From an uncultured Pelagibacteraceae bacterium (GTDB lineage: Bacteria > Pseudomonadota > Alphaproteobacteria > Pelagibacterales > Pelagibacteraceae): 64,000 nt of DNA. The notes beneath the pieces are model-generated. The model had not been told where the DNA came from and searched no databases. It saw only the letters and a list, made by a program, of their open reading frames with translations. Shown in pieces: positions 9,575 through 19,366 of this stretch. The position numbers and the translations under genes were made by a program. The stretch covers positions 1 to 64,000 of the forward strand of contig CACKZT010000004.1 in assembly GCA_902604695.1 (NCBI GenBank), given 5' to 3'. The first letter of the stretch is position 1, and every line of letters begins with the position of its first letter.

Positions 9575-10077
9575 GCTACGAAATCAATTTCTTCTTCCTT
9601 AAAAATTTCAAATCCTTTTGACTTATAATTTTGCAATGCATATTTGTGATCTAAACTGCATGTATGAACCCACATTCTTTCTGGATTTTTCCTAGAGGCA
9701 CTAGCGATAGCGTGGCTAACAAGTATAGATCCTAATTTTAAGCCTCTAAACTCTTTCAAAACACCCATATTAATTAATTCTACTTCATTGGAAACTGGGT
9801 GATATTCTTGCTCATAATATCCAACTAGATCTTCTCCTTTTTTTAAAACGTGGGTTTCTAACTTTTTATTTGTAACATACTTTATCCATTCTTTATCAGA
9901 CCAAAGAAGTCTGTCTCGCCAATAGTGATCAAGGCCTATTTGTTTATAAAAAAATTTATTTAATTGAAAATTATTTTTATCATCTAAAATAATTTTATAG
10001 TTTTCAGGAAGATTTAAATCAATTATATTTGAAAAATCTTTTATCTCCAAAAAATATCTTTTTACTCTTGAAACCAT
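9571..10077 (-). CDS. GNAT-family N-acetyltransferase
   Basis: A 168-residue single-domain acetyltransferase. The acetyl-CoA binding core is visible as a beta-strand ELINMGVLKEFRGLKLGSIL, whose FRGLKLG matches the Q/RxxGxG/A loop of motif A, then an alpha-helix. The later strand/helix HTCSLDHKYALQNYKSKGFE has the common 'N..Y...GF' ending. The substrate cannot be told from sequence. It is downstream of the HIT and his genes in a leftward run (start adjacent to the HIT stop), so it may be co-transcribed with them. Confidence 0.85.
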   Translation of the reverse strand: MVSRVKRYFLEIKDFSNIIDLNLPENYKIILDDKNNFQLNKFFYKQIGLDHYWRDRLLWSDKEWIKYVTNKKLETHVLKKGEDLVGYYEQEYHPVSNEVELINMGVLKEFRGLKLGSILVSHAIASASRKNPERMWVHTCSLDHKYALQNYKSKGFEIFKEEEIDFVA

Positions 10078-10433
10078 TAGCTAACCATTTTTCCAATCTT
10101 TTCACCTGCAAAAATATGAAAGTGTAAATGAGGAACTTCTTGTCCGCCATCACTTCCAATATTAGTCAAAGCTCTATAACCTTTATCATTTGTATTTATT
10201 AAATTAGCAACGTGCGTAAGTGCCTTATTAAGTTCTACAATTTCTTTATCCGATGCTTTATTATTAAAATCATCTAGATCTACGTACTCACCTTTAGGGA
10301 TTAGCAAAACATGTACTTTTTTTTGAGGATTAATGTCGTGAAAAGCCAAAACATGATCATTTTCATAAACTTTTTCACAAGGGATTTCTCCTCTAAGGAT
10401 TTTTGCAAAAATATTATTTTTATCGTAACTCAT
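10077..10433 (-). CDS. HIT-family nucleotide hydrolase (HinT-like)
   Basis: A 118-residue protein of the histidine-triad family. The C-terminal active site HLHFHIF fits HxHxHxx, preceded by GSDGGQEVPHLH as in HinT; the N-terminal part has IFAKILRGEIPCEKVYE, another family signature. Members hydrolyse AMP-lysine or other purine phosphoramidates. It overlaps hisE by 4 bases, so it is co-translated with the histidine genes. Confidence 0.93.
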   Translation of the reverse strand: MSYDKNNIFAKILRGEIPCEKVYENDHVLAFHDINPQKKVHVLLIPKGEYVDLDDFNNKASDKEIVELNKALTHVANLINTNDKGYRALTNIGSDGGQEVPHLHFHIFAGEKIGKMVS

Positions 10434-10702
10434 TTTTGTCTTTTCTTAAGTTCAATCATTACGTCTTCTATCTTGATATTATTAGCCTCAAGATAAACCA
10501 TCAAATGATAAATTACATCTGTTGCTTCGTGAATTTTATTAGAATCTTGTTCTATTGCCTCGATTAGTTCTCTTATCTCTTCTTTAACCTTAGCTACAGA
10601 TAAACTTTTGTCATTTAGAAGCTTATTTGTATAAGATTTATCAGGAGTAGATTTTTTTCGATCTCTGATTGTTTTTATTAATTGTTCCAGATTTTCAAGC
10701 AT
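10430..10702 (-). CDS. hisE: Phosphoribosyl-ATP pyrophosphatase
   Basis: A 90-residue all-alpha NTP pyrophosphatase (MazG-like fold) that turns phosphoribosyl-ATP into phosphoribosyl-AMP, the second step of histidine synthesis. The metal-binding pattern EEIRELIEAIE followed by HEATDVIYHLMVYL is the expected ExxE...ExxD arrangement. It is a stand-alone HisE, not fused to HisI. It follows hisF by one base and overlaps the HIT gene by 4. Confidence 0.93.
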   Translation of the reverse strand: MLENLEQLIKTIRDRKKSTPDKSYTNKLLNDKSLSVAKVKEEIRELIEAIEQDSNKIHEATDVIYHLMVYLEANNIKIEDVMIELKKRQK

Positions 10703-10703
10703 T

Positions 10704-11462
10704 TTATAATCTTACTGATACTTTCTTAGAATTCAAATATTCTTTAGCGTCTTTGATTTTGTACTCACCATAGTGAAAAATCGAAGCTGCTAAAACAGCA
10801 CTTGCTCCACCTTTTACTATCCCCTCATATAAGTGGTCTAAAGTTCCAACACCACCAGAAGCTATTACAGGAATGTTTGTACTTTTCGTAATTGCTTTCA
10901 ATAGATCAACATCATAACCAGATTTAGTTCCATCTTTATCCATTGAAGTTAAAAGAATTTCTCCAGCTCCGTTTAGTTCTATTTGTTTTGCAAATTCTAC
11001 AGCATCAATATTTGTTTTATTTCTCCCTCCGTGTGTAAAGACTTCCCATTTATTGTCTGAAACTTTTTTTGCATCTATAGCAACTACAATACATTGAGAT
11101 CCAAATTTTTTGGAAGCTTCTTTAACAAAATCAACATTCTTAACTGCTGCAGTATTTATAGAAACCTTATCTGCTCCTGCTAATAATAAATCAGTAATAT
11201 TTTGAATAGTTCTAATTCCGCCTCCGACAGTTAAAGGAACGAAACATTCTTTTGCAGTTTTTCTAACAATATCAATGATTGTATCTCTATTTTCGTTTGA
11301 TGCAGTAATATCTAGAAAACAAATCTCATCAGCGCCACCATCACTATAAATCTTAGCTTGTTCAACTGGATCACCAGCATCTTTTAACTCAACAAAGTTT
11401 ATACCTTTAACGACTCTTCCATTTTTTACATCAAGACAAGGTATAATTCTATTTTTAAGCAT
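10704..11462 (-). CDS. hisF: Imidazole glycerol phosphate synthase subunit HisF
   Basis: A 252-residue (beta/alpha)8 barrel that joins PRFAR and ammonia from HisH into imidazole glycerol phosphate and AICAR. Diagnostic pieces are [16 protein letters not shown] at the N-terminus with the catalytic Asp, [11 protein letters not shown], and [13 protein letters not shown] with the second catalytic Asp. The product AICAR feeds purH, which is also in this window. It overlaps hisA by 8 bases. Confidence 0.97.
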   Translation of the reverse strand: MLKNRIIPCLDVKNGRVVKGINFVELKDAGDPVEQAKIYSDGGADEICFLDITASNENRDTIIDIVRKTAKECFVPLTVGGGIRTIQNITDLLLAGADKVSINTAAVKNVDFVKEASKKFGSQCIVVAIDAKKVSDNKWEVFTHGGRNKTNIDAVEFAKQIELNGAGEILLTSMDKDGTKSGYDVDLLKAITKSTNIPVIASGGVGTLDHLYEGIVKGGASAVLAASIFHYGEYKIKDAKEYLNSKKVSVRL

Positions 11463-12180
11463 TAATCTCCTTTACTAGTTCATCAAGTTTAATATCACCA
11501 TCATAAATAGCTTTACCAACAATTATACCCTCGATTTTTTTATTATTTAATTCTTTAGCTTTCTTAATATCATTTATTGAAGAAACTCCACCTGATATAA
11601 TAACTGGACAATTAGAAATTTCGGCAATTTTTAATGTCTCCTCATAATTAGGACTTGTTTTCATTCCGTCTCTATTTATATCTGTAAAAATAATTCTGCT
11701 AATACCGAAATCATTCACTTCTTTGAGGTAGTCTGTAGTTTTAACATTTAAATTCTCTTTCCATCCTGACACTGAGAGATTTCCATCCTTTGCGTCTAAT
11801 CCTAAGGCAATTTTATTTTTAAACTTTTCACATGCTTCTTTTAAAAATTCTTTATTTTTAATTGCGCCGCTACCTAAAATTACTTTCTCAACACCTGCAT
11901 CAATATACTGCTTAATACTATCTGCGGTTCTTATTCCGCCACCAATTTCAATTTTCAAATCATATTTGCTTACTATTTCTTTGATTATATCTAAATTGAC
12001 TGTCTTACCTGTTAATGCTCCGTCTAAATCAACAATGTGTAAGTTGTTGAACCCGTAATCTTTGTATTTACCTGCTTGATCAACTGGAGAAGTTTCATAT
12101 TCAGTCTTATTTTGAAAGTCACCTTTGATTAATCTTACACACTTCTTATCTTTAATATCTATTGCTGGGAAAATTTTCAT
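11455..12180 (-). CDS. hisA: ProFAR isomerase HisA
   Basis: A 241-residue (beta/alpha)8 barrel, paralogous to HisF, that carries out the Amadori rearrangement of ProFAR to [24 protein letters not shown] at the N-terminus contains the catalytic Asp, with IEIGGGIRT and [14 protein letters not shown] containing the second Asp and phosphate-binding glycines. It starts one base after the hisH stop, and the order hisB-hisH-hisA-hisF-hisE is the common alphaproteobacterial one. Confidence 0.97.
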   Translation of the reverse strand: MKIFPAIDIKDKKCVRLIKGDFQNKTEYETSPVDQAGKYKDYGFNNLHIVDLDGALTGKTVNLDIIKEIVSKYDLKIEIGGGIRTADSIKQYIDAGVEKVILGSGAIKNKEFLKEACEKFKNKIALGLDAKDGNLSVSGWKENLNVKTTDYLKEVNDFGISRIIFTDINRDGMKTSPNYEETLKIAEISNCPVIISGGVSSINDIKKAKELNNKKIEGIIVGKAIYDGDIKLDELVKEINA

Positions 12181-12181
12181 T

Positions 12182-12808
12182 TTATAAATTTATAAAGTTC
12201 GCAATTATTTTTAAGCCTTCCTTGTCACTCTTCTCAGGGTGAAATTGTGTTCCAAATAGATTGCCTCTTTCGATAGAGCAAACAATTTTGGATGAATAAT
12301 CTGTAGTAGCTGATATAACTGATTTATCTTTAGGAACAAACTCATAACTATGTACGAAGTACATGTGGGATTTATTTTTAATGTCTTTAAATATCTTACT
12401 TTCCTTTTGTATTTCAATTTCGTTCCATCCAATGTGTGGGAGTTTGAATTTACCATTTTGATTATCAATTTTAGAAACTTTTCCTGAGATCCAGCTCAAA
12501 CCTTTTGTTTCAACTTCTTCATATCCAACATCAGCAAACATCTGTAAACCAACACAAATTCCTAACAAAGGTTTCTTGTTTGTAATTGCGAATTCTTTAA
12601 GTGTATCAACTAATCCATCAATACTGTTTAAAGAGTCTACGCAACTTTTAAATGATCCTTGACCAGGTAAAATAATCTTATCACTAGACTTAATTTTTTT
12701 AATGTCTGAAGTTACCGCTAGATTAATTTTACCCTTGGCTACCTCTGTAAAAGAGTTAATGACTGAACTTATATTACCCGATTGGTAGTCAACAATTGTG
12801 ACATTCAT
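12182..12808 (-). CDS. hisH: Imidazole glycerol phosphate synthase glutaminase subunit HisH
   Basis: A class I glutamine amidotransferase that feeds ammonia through the HisF barrel. The nucleophile elbow GICVGLQMF and the oxyanion/start motif IVDYQSGNISSV are clear. Catalytic His and Glu lie in FGTQFHPEKSDKEGL. I take the ATG at 12808 (208 residues) rather than the TTG one codon upstream; the stop of hisB lies 5 bases away. Confidence 0.96.
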   Translation of the reverse strand: MNVTIVDYQSGNISSVINSFTEVAKGKINLAVTSDIKKIKSSDKIILPGQGSFKSCVDSLNSIDGLVDTLKEFAITNKKPLLGICVGLQMFADVGYEEVETKGLSWISGKVSKIDNQNGKFKLPHIGWNEIEIQKESKIFKDIKNKSHMYFVHSYEFVPKDKSVISATTDYSSKIVCSIERGNLFGTQFHPEKSDKEGLKIIANFINL

Positions 12809-12813
12809 CAAAT

Positions 12814-13404
12814 TTAAATAGAGCCTTTGGTTGAAGGTATCGAATTTTTAATTCTCTTATCTATTGTTAGAGCATCCTTTAATGATCTGGCTAATCCCTT
12901 ATAGCAAGACTCAACTTTGTGGTGACTATTATCACCGTAAATATTCTCAATGTGCAAAGTAATTCCAGCTGATTGAGAAAATGCTTGAAACCACTCTTTA
13001 AAAAGTTCGGTATCCATCTCCCCTAATTTCTCAACTGCTAGATCAACTTTCCAAATCAAGTAAGGTCTATTTGATACATCTATGGAAACACGACTTAAAG
13101 TTTCATCCATAGGTATCATTGTCGAAGCATACCTTGTAATTCCTTTTCTGTTGCCCGCAGCTTTTTTTATAGCTTCGCCTATAGCAATACCTGTATCTTC
13201 TGTTGTGTGGTGTAAATCAATATGCGTATCACCTTTAGCTTTAACTTCTAGATCAATTAAAGAATGTTTTGATAATTGCTCCAACATATGATCTAAGAAC
13301 CCTATCCCAGTTTTAATCTTATACTTCCCTTTTCCGTCTAAATTGACCGCGACAGAAATACTGGTTTCTTTTGTTTTTCTTGTAATTTTTGCTTTTCTTT
13401 TCAT
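12814..13404 (-). CDS. hisB: Imidazoleglycerol-phosphate dehydratase
   Basis: A 196-residue manganese enzyme that dehydrates imidazole glycerol phosphate. It is the monofunctional dehydratase, without the histidinol phosphatase domain of enterobacterial HisB. Metal-binding histidine clusters are visible: [30 protein letters not shown] and [10 protein letters not shown]. It is the first gene of the leftward his run and diverges from hslV across a 95-base gap that should hold both promoters. hisG, hisD, hisI and hisC are not in the window. Confidence 0.97.
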   Translation of the reverse strand: MKRKAKITRKTKETSISVAVNLDGKGKYKIKTGIGFLDHMLEQLSKHSLIDLEVKAKGDTHIDLHHTTEDTGIAIGEAIKKAAGNRKGITRYASTMIPMDETLSRVSIDVSNRPYLIWKVDLAVEKLGEMDTELFKEWFQAFSQSAGITLHIENIYGDNSHHKVESCYKGLARSLKDALTIDKRIKNSIPSTKGSI

Positions 13405-13499
13405 AAAATAAGCTGACTTATCTTTGATATATATTTAAATGATCATTTTATCAATAAATCACTATTGAAGATCCAAAATTAATCTCCACATATAATATC

Positions 13500-14039
13500 A
13501 TGAATACAGCTGAAAAATGGCATGGAACTACTATTGTTCTTCTTAGGAAAAACAAAGAAACCGTTGTAGCAGGAGATGGACAAGTCAGTCTCGGAAATAC
13601 TGTTTTAAAAAGTAAAGCAAAAAAAGTAAGAAAAATTGAAAAAAGAGGAGTTATAGCTGGGTTTGCAGGTTCAACAGCTGATGCTTTGACTTTATTTGAA
13701 AGACTTGAAGCTAAGTTAGAAAAACATGCAGGCAACCTGGCTAGGGCAGCAGTTGAATTAGCGAAAGATTGGAGAAGTGATAAATATTTAAGAAGACTAG
13801 AAGCTCTTATGGCTGTAGCTGATAAAGAAAATAGTTTTATAATTTCTGGAACTGGAGATGTTTTAGAGCCTGAAGATGGGATTATAGGTATAGGATCTGG
13901 TGGAAATTATGCTTTAGCAGCTGCAAAGGTATTAATAGAAACAAACATGTCTGCAGAAGAAATTGCGAAAAAATCAATTAAAGTAGCATCTGATATCTGC
14001 GTTTTTACAAATAATAACGTAACATTAGAAAAGATTTAA
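13500..14039 (+). CDS. hslV: ATP-dependent protease subunit HslV
   Basis: The peptidase half of the HslVU (ClpQY) protease, 179 residues. Proteasome-beta type protein with the catalytic threonine exposed by cleavage after Gly9 (WHGTTIVLL, Thr10). [13 protein letters not shown] and the conserved [18 protein letters not shown] region are standard. It is followed by hslU after 2 bases. Divergent hisB lies 95 bases upstream. Confidence 0.97.
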   Translation: MNTAEKWHGTTIVLLRKNKETVVAGDGQVSLGNTVLKSKAKKVRKIEKRGVIAGFAGSTADALTLFERLEAKLEKHAGNLARAAVELAKDWRSDKYLRRLEALMAVADKENSFIISGTGDVLEPEDGIIGIGSGGNYALAAAKVLIETNMSAEEIAKKSIKVASDICVFTNNNVTLEKI

Positions 14040-14041
14040 TT

Positions 14042-15421
14042 ATGGTTGGAACAAAAAAAGTAAGAAATTTAAACTTAGTGAAAGAGCAAAAAGAAAAGGT
14101 TGAGTCTAAAGTAAGCGCTTTATCTCCAAGAGAAATAGTTTCTGAACTTGATAGGTATGTTATAGGACAAAACGAGGCAAAAAAAGCAGTCGCTGTGGCA
14201 TTAAGAAATAGATGGAGACGACAAGCTTTGTCTAACGAAATGAGAGAGGAAGTTTTACCGAAAAATATACTTATGATAGGTCCCACTGGAGTTGGTAAAA
14301 CTGAAATATCAAGAAGGCTTTCGAAATTGGCACAAGCTCCTTTTATAAAAGTTGAGGCTACAAGATTTACTGAAGTTGGATATGTAGGAAGGGATGTAGA
14401 ACAAATAGTTAGAGATCTTGTTGAGATAGCTATAGCAATGGAGCGAGAAAAAAAGAGAAAAGAGGTTAATGTAAAAGCACAACAGGCAGCAGAAGAAAAG
14501 GTACTTGACGCTTTGGTTGGTAATAAAGCAAGTGTTGCAACAAGAGAAAGCTTTAGAAAAAGATTAAGAAATGGTGATTTAGACACCAATGAAATTGAAA
14601 TCGAGGTCAATGAAAATTCTTCAAACATGCAAAGTTTTGAAATACCAGGGATGCCAGGAGCTAATGTGGGAATGGTAAATATTGGAGATATTTTAGGAAA
14701 ATCTATGGGCAATAAAAAAGGGAAAAAGAAAAAAATGAAAGTGAAGGAGTCTCATGACATTCTTGTTGCTCAAGAGTCTGATAAAATGATTGAGGAAGAT
14801 AAAATTATTAAAGAAGCTAAAAAACATACTGAAGAAAATGGAATAGTTTTTTTAGATGAAATAGACAAAGTTTCTGCGAGAGGAGACAGGGTTGGTGGGG
14901 ACGTATCAAGAGAAGGTGTCCAAAGAGACCTCCTTCCATTGATTGAAGGCACAACAGTAAATACTAAACATGGTCCTATTAAAACTAATCATATATTATT
15001 TATAGCTTCTGGGGCATTTCAGCTTGCTAAACCATCTGACTTACTGCCTGAACTACAAGGACGACTACCCATTAGAGTTGAGTTAAGTGCACTAAATGAA
15101 GATGATTTTAAAAGAATACTTAAAGAACCAGATAACAGTTTAATTAAACAGTATAAAGCACTACTTAAAACTGAAAATGTTGATTTAGAATTTTCTGAAG
15201 ACGGCATTGATATGCTTGCAAAATTATCTGCAGAAGTGAATTCTTCTGTAGAAAATATTGGAGCAAGGAGACTTCATACTATAATTGAAAAAGTGCTTGA
15301 TGATATTAGCTTTAATGCATCCGATAAATCTGGGGAAAAAATCATAATTGACCAAAATTATGTAAAAAATAACTTAGGTAATTTAGTTCAAGATACAGAT
15401 CTCTCTAAATTTATATTATAA
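14042..15421 (+). CDS. hslU: ATP-dependent protease ATPase subunit HslU
   Basis: An AAA+ unfoldase of 459 residues that feeds substrates to HslV. The Walker A motif GPTGVGKTE lies at about 80-88 and the Walker B LDEIDKV at about 270. The pore GYVGRD motif and the sensor region [13 protein letters not shown] near the C-terminus are also present, and the C-terminal SKFIL tail activates HslV. A Lys-rich intermediate I domain lies between. The N-terminus is about 15-20 residues longer than usual before [16 protein letters not shown], so a later start cannot be excluded. The 3' end overlaps the convergent Smr gene by 6 bases. Confidence 0.96.
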   Translation: MVGTKKVRNLNLVKEQKEKVESKVSALSPREIVSELDRYVIGQNEAKKAVAVALRNRWRRQALSNEMREEVLPKNILMIGPTGVGKTEISRRLSKLAQAPFIKVEATRFTEVGYVGRDVEQIVRDLVEIAIAMEREKKRKEVNVKAQQAAEEKVLDALVGNKASVATRESFRKRLRNGDLDTNEIEIEVNENSSNMQSFEIPGMPGANVGMVNIGDILGKSMGNKKGKKKKMKVKESHDILVAQESDKMIEEDKIIKEAKKHTEENGIVFLDEIDKVSARGDRVGGDVSREGVQRDLLPLIEGTTVNTKHGPIKTNHILFIASGAFQLAKPSDLLPELQGRLPIRVELSALNEDDFKRILKEPDNSLIKQYKALLKTENVDLEFSEDGIDMLAKLSAEVNSSVENIGARRLHTIIEKVLDDISFNASDKSGEKIIIDQNYVKNNLGNLVQDTDLSKFIL

Positions 15422-15835
15422 ATTTTTTAAATTTATCAATAAGGCTCCTTCTCCTCCATCCTCTTTTGCTGCAGGTACAATCGATTTAACAATTTTATTT
15501 AAGTTTGTAGAACTTTTAATATAATCTGGAACAGAGTATCTTAATTTACTGAAATCTCTTGAAGAAAAAACATCTTGTTCTGAGTTAGAATGAAGTCCTT
15601 TGCCTGTTATTAAAAGAAGTTCAGAATAATTATTTTTACTACAAAACATAATAATTTCTTCCACTTTTTTGTTAGCTGCGTCTAATGAAAGTCCATGAAG
15701 ATCAAATCTATAACGTGATCTTGAATATGTTTTGTTTTTGATTTTGTTTTCTTTATCAAAGATATCATTAGGATTTTTTAAGTAATCTTCCCAAATTTTT
15801 TTATCTTTTTTTGAAATTAAGGTTTTTTTTTTCAC
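15416..15835 (-). CDS. Smr-domain protein
   Basis: A 139-residue protein whose C-terminal ~80 residues form a small MutS-related (Smr) domain: [18 protein letters not shown] begins the domain with the DLHG motif, and [10 protein letters not shown] carries the conserved TGKG/HS pair. Stand-alone Smr proteins are often endonucleases acting on DNA or RNA; the function here is unknown. It overlaps the upstream Tim44-domain gene by 4 bases. In many alphaproteobacteria mltA separates these two genes, but not here. Confidence 0.88.
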   Translation of the reverse strand: MKKKTLISKKDKKIWEDYLKNPNDIFDKENKIKNKTYSRSRYRFDLHGLSLDAANKKVEEIIMFCSKNNYSELLLITGKGLHSNSEQDVFSSRDFSKLRYSVPDYIKSSTNLNKIVKSIVPAAKEDGGEGALLINLKNL

Positions 15836-16437
15836 TTATTAACAATTTCAGAGAGGTACCAATTGCTATTTTTGCTAAACACATTTCTTGTGAACTTCCA
15901 TTGATCAGTTACAGTTTTTATAACATCTGGATTTCCTTCAATGATATTATTACTTCCATCTCTTTTGACTGAAATAATTTCGCTCACGAATTTTACTGTT
16001 GCGTAAAGTTCATTTCTTACTTTTTCATATTTCTCAAGGCTTGAATTCTTAATCCCAATGAATGTTAGTTCTGATTTAATATTTTTTTTTTCTCTTTCAG
16101 TAATAGCTTGTTCGAAATTTAAAATCATTTCTGGACTTAGAAGACTTTGTAGTTTTTTTTTATTACCTTTTGCAAAAGAAGTGATAATGTTTTCATAAGC
16201 GATTTCTGCTCCGTGCAAGAAGTGTTTTTTTTGCTCTTCATCTAAAACGTCACCTGGTTTATTTATTGGGGCAACATTCTCTTTTTTAAATTTTTCAAAT
16301 TCTTTTTCTTCAAAGTTAGTAAAAACTTTGCTTTCATGTCCGGTCTTTCTACCTAGAATGTTTCTAAGTCTAAGAATTATAAAACCAGCAATCATAGCTA
16401 GTAAAATTAAGTCTATATATCCAAAATTGTTACTCAT
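15832..16437 (-). CDS. Tim44-domain inner-membrane protein (TimA-like)
   Basis: The sequence shows one N-terminal membrane helix (DLILLAMIAGFIILRL), a charged linker containing KTGHESKVFTNFEEKEF, and a Tim44-like globular domain (from about residue 70, with FLHGAEIAYENIITSFAKGNKKKLQSLL split over its length). Alphaproteobacterial TimA resembles mitochondrial Tim44 and is thought to be a membrane-tethered peripheral protein. I chose the ATG at 16437 (MSNNFGYIDL, 201 residues), because upstream codons in the same frame would run into divergent fxsA. Confidence 0.85.
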   Translation of the reverse strand: MSNNFGYIDLILLAMIAGFIILRLRNILGRKTGHESKVFTNFEEKEFEKFKKENVAPINKPGDVLDEEQKKHFLHGAEIAYENIITSFAKGNKKKLQSLLSPEMILNFEQAITEREKKNIKSELTFIGIKNSSLEKYEKVRNELYATVKFVSEIISVKRDGSNNIIEGNPDVIKTVTDQWKFTRNVFSKNSNWYLSEIVNK

Positions 16438-16481
16438 AGATTGATAAATATACATTATTAATATATTTTTGTAACAGACAA

Positions 16482-16904
16482 ATGAACTCATTCTTACTAT
16501 TAATAATTGGTATTCCTGCCGCAGAAATACTTCTAATGATAAAAGTAGGCCAAAAATTTGGTGCTTTAAACACTGTCTTTTTAATTTTTTTAACCGCAGT
16601 AATTGGAGTCTATTATGCTAGGGTAGAAGGCTTAAACACTATTAGGTCAGGTTTTTTAAATCTTTACCAAAATAAAACTCCTGTTTATGAAATCATATCA
16701 GGGGCTTCGATTGCCATAGCAGCAATCTTGTTAATGATCCCTGGATTTTTAACAGATACAGTTGGATTCATTTTATTGTTTAAACCAACTAGAAATTTAT
16801 TAATAAATCGATTTTTAAAAAATAAAAAATATAAAGAAAAGTCATCTACTAGCGAAGTTTTAGAGGGTGAGATATTAGAGGAAAAAAATAAAAAGGATGA
16901 TTAA
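16482..16904 (+). CDS. fxsA: FxsA family membrane protein
   Basis: A 140-residue inner-membrane protein of the FxsA family, named for suppression of phage T7 exclusion by F plasmid in E. coli; its normal role is unknown. PAAEILLMIKVGQKFGALNT and the second half MLIPGFLTDTVGFILL-type segment (LLMIPGFLTDTVGFIL) are typical. About three to four membrane helices are followed by a charged cytoplasmic tail. It overlaps secB by 8 bases and diverges from the Tim44 gene, the order seen across alphaproteobacteria. Confidence 0.92.
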   Translation: MNSFLLLIIGIPAAEILLMIKVGQKFGALNTVFLIFLTAVIGVYYARVEGLNTIRSGFLNLYQNKTPVYEIISGASIAIAAILLMIPGFLTDTVGFILLFKPTRNLLINRFLKNKKYKEKSSTSEVLEGEILEEKNKKDD

Positions 16905-17316
16905 TTATAAAGTACTTTCTAAGTATGTTAAAAACATTAAATTTAATATACCAAATCCAAAAATTTTTTATTCTTTAAGTGAAAATATTTCTAATTATAA
17001 GATTAATATTGATATAAAAAGTAATCAGTTCAAAGAGAAATTAGTTGAAATAGAAACAAGCTTAAGATTGAAAACAAGTAAAGAAGCGCAAGAAAAAATA
17101 GACGCAGAAATTGTCTATTCGTCAATTGTTGAATTAAACGGAGATATGTCAAATAAAAAAGAATTAGAAGAAATAATATTAATCAAAGTTCCAAATGAAG
17201 TGTACCCTGAGATAAGAAAGACTTTTATCTTCCTATTTGAGCAATCTGGATTTAAAGATATTAAAATTGATGAAAATGTTGATTTTAAAAAACTTTATAA
17301 AGAAAAGATTAATTAA
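16897..17316 (+). CDS. secB: Protein-export chaperone SecB
   Basis: A 139-residue cytoplasmic tetrameric chaperone that hands preproteins to SecA. The start YVKNIKFNIPNPKIFY corresponds to the family YVKDxSFExPxxPxxF, and the C-terminal NVDFKKLYKEK corresponds to PVDFxxLYxQ. The middle is diverged (the usual phenylalanine-rich GIFxL segment reads VYSSIVELNG), so this is a distant member. Location between fxsA and dnaQ agrees with conserved alphaproteobacterial order. The stop overlaps dnaQ, convergent, by 8 bases. Confidence 0.85.
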   Translation: MINYKVLSKYVKNIKFNIPNPKIFYSLSENISNYKINIDIKSNQFKEKLVEIETSLRLKTSKEAQEKIDAEIVYSSIVELNGDMSNKKELEEIILIKVPNEVYPEIRKTFIFLFEQSGFKDIKIDENVDFKKLYKEKIN

Positions 17317-17986
17317 AATAATTTTTTTTGATTTCAGATTTTAGAAATTTTTCATGTTTTAGAAGCTCTTCACTAGTGGGTTTAATTATTTTTTTTGAGT
17401 ATTTTTTTAAGTTACTTGGTTCATTCAAAATATTTTCATTTAAATTTTTTTCATTCGAAAAAATTAATTTTGGTTCCTTTACATCTAATAAATTAATATA
17501 AACCTCTCTTAAAAGTTCACAGTCGAGTAGAGCATTATGTTTAGTTCTTTTTGATAAATCTATATTAAAACGTTTGCATAAAGCATCTAGAGAATTGGAG
17601 GAACCAGGGAATTTTTCTCTAGCAATAGTTAATGAGTCAATAATATTTTCTTTTTTAATTTCATTCTTTTTTAAAAACCCAAGTTCATAATTTAAAAAGC
17701 CTAAATCAAAAGATGCATTATGTATTATGATTTTTTTGTTTTGAATGAAATTTAAAAATTTTTCTGCTATCTCGCTAAAAATTTTTTTGTTTTGAAGAAA
17801 CTCAGTAGAAAAACCGTGAATATTAAATGCTTCCTCCGGCACATCTCTTTGAGGATTGATAATTTCATGAAAAATTTGTTTAGTTGGTAGCAAGTCTTTT
17901 GTTTCAATACAAGCAATCTCTACGATTTTGTGACCTTCTTTAAATGATAGGCCTGTTGTTTCGGTATCTAAAAAAACTTCATTCAT
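17309..17986 (-). CDS. dnaQ: DNA polymerase III subunit epsilon (proofreading exonuclease)
   Basis: A 225-residue DEDDh 3'-5' exonuclease. Exo I is FLDTETTGL (residues 5-13), Exo II lies in HNASFDLGFLNYEL, and Exo III has the His-Asp pair in RTKHNALLDCELL. The last ~50 residues are a Lys/Asn-rich tail that would bind the polymerase alpha subunit. It overlaps coaE by 8 bases, and the order ppsR-maf-aroE-coaE-dnaQ is the standard alphaproteobacterial arrangement left of oriC. Confidence 0.95.
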   Translation of the reverse strand: MNEVFLDTETTGLSFKEGHKIVEIACIETKDLLPTKQIFHEIINPQRDVPEEAFNIHGFSTEFLQNKKIFSEIAEKFLNFIQNKKIIIHNASFDLGFLNYELGFLKKNEIKKENIIDSLTIAREKFPGSSNSLDALCKRFNIDLSKRTKHNALLDCELLREVYINLLDVKEPKLIFSNEKNLNENILNEPSNLKKYSKKIIKPTSEELLKHEKFLKSEIKKNYFN

Positions 17987-18545
17987 ATTTGCTAATCAAC
18001 AATTTAACATTATCTTTCAATACTCCTAAAGGTTTATTGTTATGTATAGTATGATTGCTATACTTTATTTTCTTTTTAACATTGATTTGATTTTTATCAA
18101 GAAGGTTAAAAGTTTTTTTTGTCCCGCCGTTTCTTATGTATCTCTTGAGTCTAGTTTTTTTATTTGAAGAAACTAAAATAATTAAATCAAAAAATCTCAT
18201 TAATTTACTTTCAATTAAAAGTGGAATCTCCAAAACTATTATTTTCTTTTTTCTATTTTTTTTAATGAATTTAAACATTTTCTTTCGAACGTGCGGGTGA
18301 ATATATTTTTCAAGCTTTTTTAGAATTTTTTTATCCAGACTAATTAATTTTTTTAAGCTTTTTTTAATATCCCTGCTGCTTTTAATCTTAAATTGTTTTT
18401 TCAAATTTTTTACAAATAGAGCATTTTTATATAATTTATAAACAACTTTATCTGCACTAAAAATTGGATATTTTTTTCCTCCTATAATTTTACTTACTGT
18501 TGATTTACCTGAAGATAATGAACCTGTTACGCCTATTGCAATCAC
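17979..18545 (-). CDS. coaE: Dephospho-CoA kinase
   Basis: A 188-residue P-loop kinase for the last step of coenzyme A synthesis. The P-loop GSLSSGKST (about residues 8-16) and the SADKVVYKLY lid/substrate segment match CoaE (usual D/ADxIAR replaced by ADKVVY). IIVLEIPLLIESKL is the conserved VPLLFE-type stretch. It is extremely lysine-rich even for this genome. It overlaps both neighbours (dnaQ 8 bases, aroE 4). Confidence 0.93.
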   Translation of the reverse strand: MIAIGVTGSLSSGKSTVSKIIGGKKYPIFSADKVVYKLYKNALFVKNLKKQFKIKSSRDIKKSLKKLISLDKKILKKLEKYIHPHVRKKMFKFIKKNRKKKIIVLEIPLLIESKLMRFFDLIILVSSNKKTRLKRYIRNGGTKKTFNLLDKNQINVKKKIKYSNHTIHNNKPLGVLKDNVKLLISKYE

Positions 18546-19366
18546 TTGATCTCCTTTTTAATCAGTTCGATTAAATCATTTTCAATTTCTGGATTAACTT
18601 TATTCCACAGATAAAATGACTTTTGTCCCTGATATAGAAACATATCTAAACCGTTAAAAGTTCTAATACCCTTATTTTTGAGTAACTTTATCATATTGGT
18701 TTCATAAGGATTATAAATTGTGTCAATATAGATTGATGATGTTTTAATATTTTTAACATTGATGGAAAATTCGTTACCATTTTTTAAACCTAGACTAGTA
18801 GCATTTATAATTATGTCATGATCACACATTATATTTTCTATTTCCTCCCATTTTCTTATTTCTATATTTTTAAATTGTTTTTTTAAAAAAACTGATTTTT
18901 CAAATGTTCTGTTTACTAAAGAAATTTTTTTAATATTCGATTTTTCAAGGGCTAAGATAATTGAAGGTGACACACCCCCTGCACCAATAATTAATGCTTT
19001 TTGATTATTAAGTGGACTATCTATTACTTCTTTTAAATAACCGGCTTGGAAACCAAAAACATCTGTATTTTCACCAACTATTTGATTTTTGGAATTTTTA
19101 TATATTGTATTTACTGAATTACTTTCTTCAGCATCATTAATTAACTTATCAAGAAAAGGTATAACTTTTCTTTTATAAGGTAAAGTAACATTCAAACCAT
19201 TTATTTTTTCACTTTTAATTTCATTAATTACCTTTTCAATTTCATTTTCTTTGATTTGTAAAAGAGAATATTTTGCTTTTATATTATATTTTTTAAACCA
19301 ATAATTATGAAGTTGGGGAGATAGAGAGTGAGATATCGGATCTCCAATTATAAAAAAATTTTTCAT
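18542..19366 (-). CDS. aroE: Shikimate dehydrogenase
   Basis: A 274-residue NADPH-dependent reductase that converts 3-dehydroshikimate to shikimate. The substrate site GDPISHSLSPQLHN (8-21) and NVTLPYK with the catalytic Lys are clear. The nucleotide-binding IGAGGVSPSI and the later NATSLGL and GLDMFLYQG are also family features. Coupled to coaE and maf by 4-base overlaps. Confidence 0.96.
   Translation of the reverse strand: MKNFFIIGDPISHSLSPQLHNYWFKKYNIKAKYSLLQIKENEIEKVINEIKSEKINGLNVTLPYKRKVIPFLDKLINDAEESNSVNTIYKNSKNQIVGENTDVFGFQAGYLKEVIDSPLNNQKALIIGAGGVSPSIILALEKSNIKKISLVNRTFEKSVFLKKQFKNIEIRKWEEIENIMCDHDIIINATSLGLKNGNEFSINVKNIKTSSIYIDTIYNPYETNMIKLLKNKGIRTFNGLDMFLYQGQKSFYLWNKVNPEIENDLIELIKKEIK

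Noticed and set aside
13491-13496. TATAAT directly before hslV as its promoter
   Set aside because: It is 3 bases from the ATG, so transcription would start inside the gene; no -35 at normal spacing.
14005-14712. Open frame of 235 codons on the minus strand across hslV/hslU
   Set aside because: Antisense to conserved HslU motifs; the Ser/Phe/Leu-rich sequence is the mirror of an acidic/lysine-rich coding strand, not a protein family.
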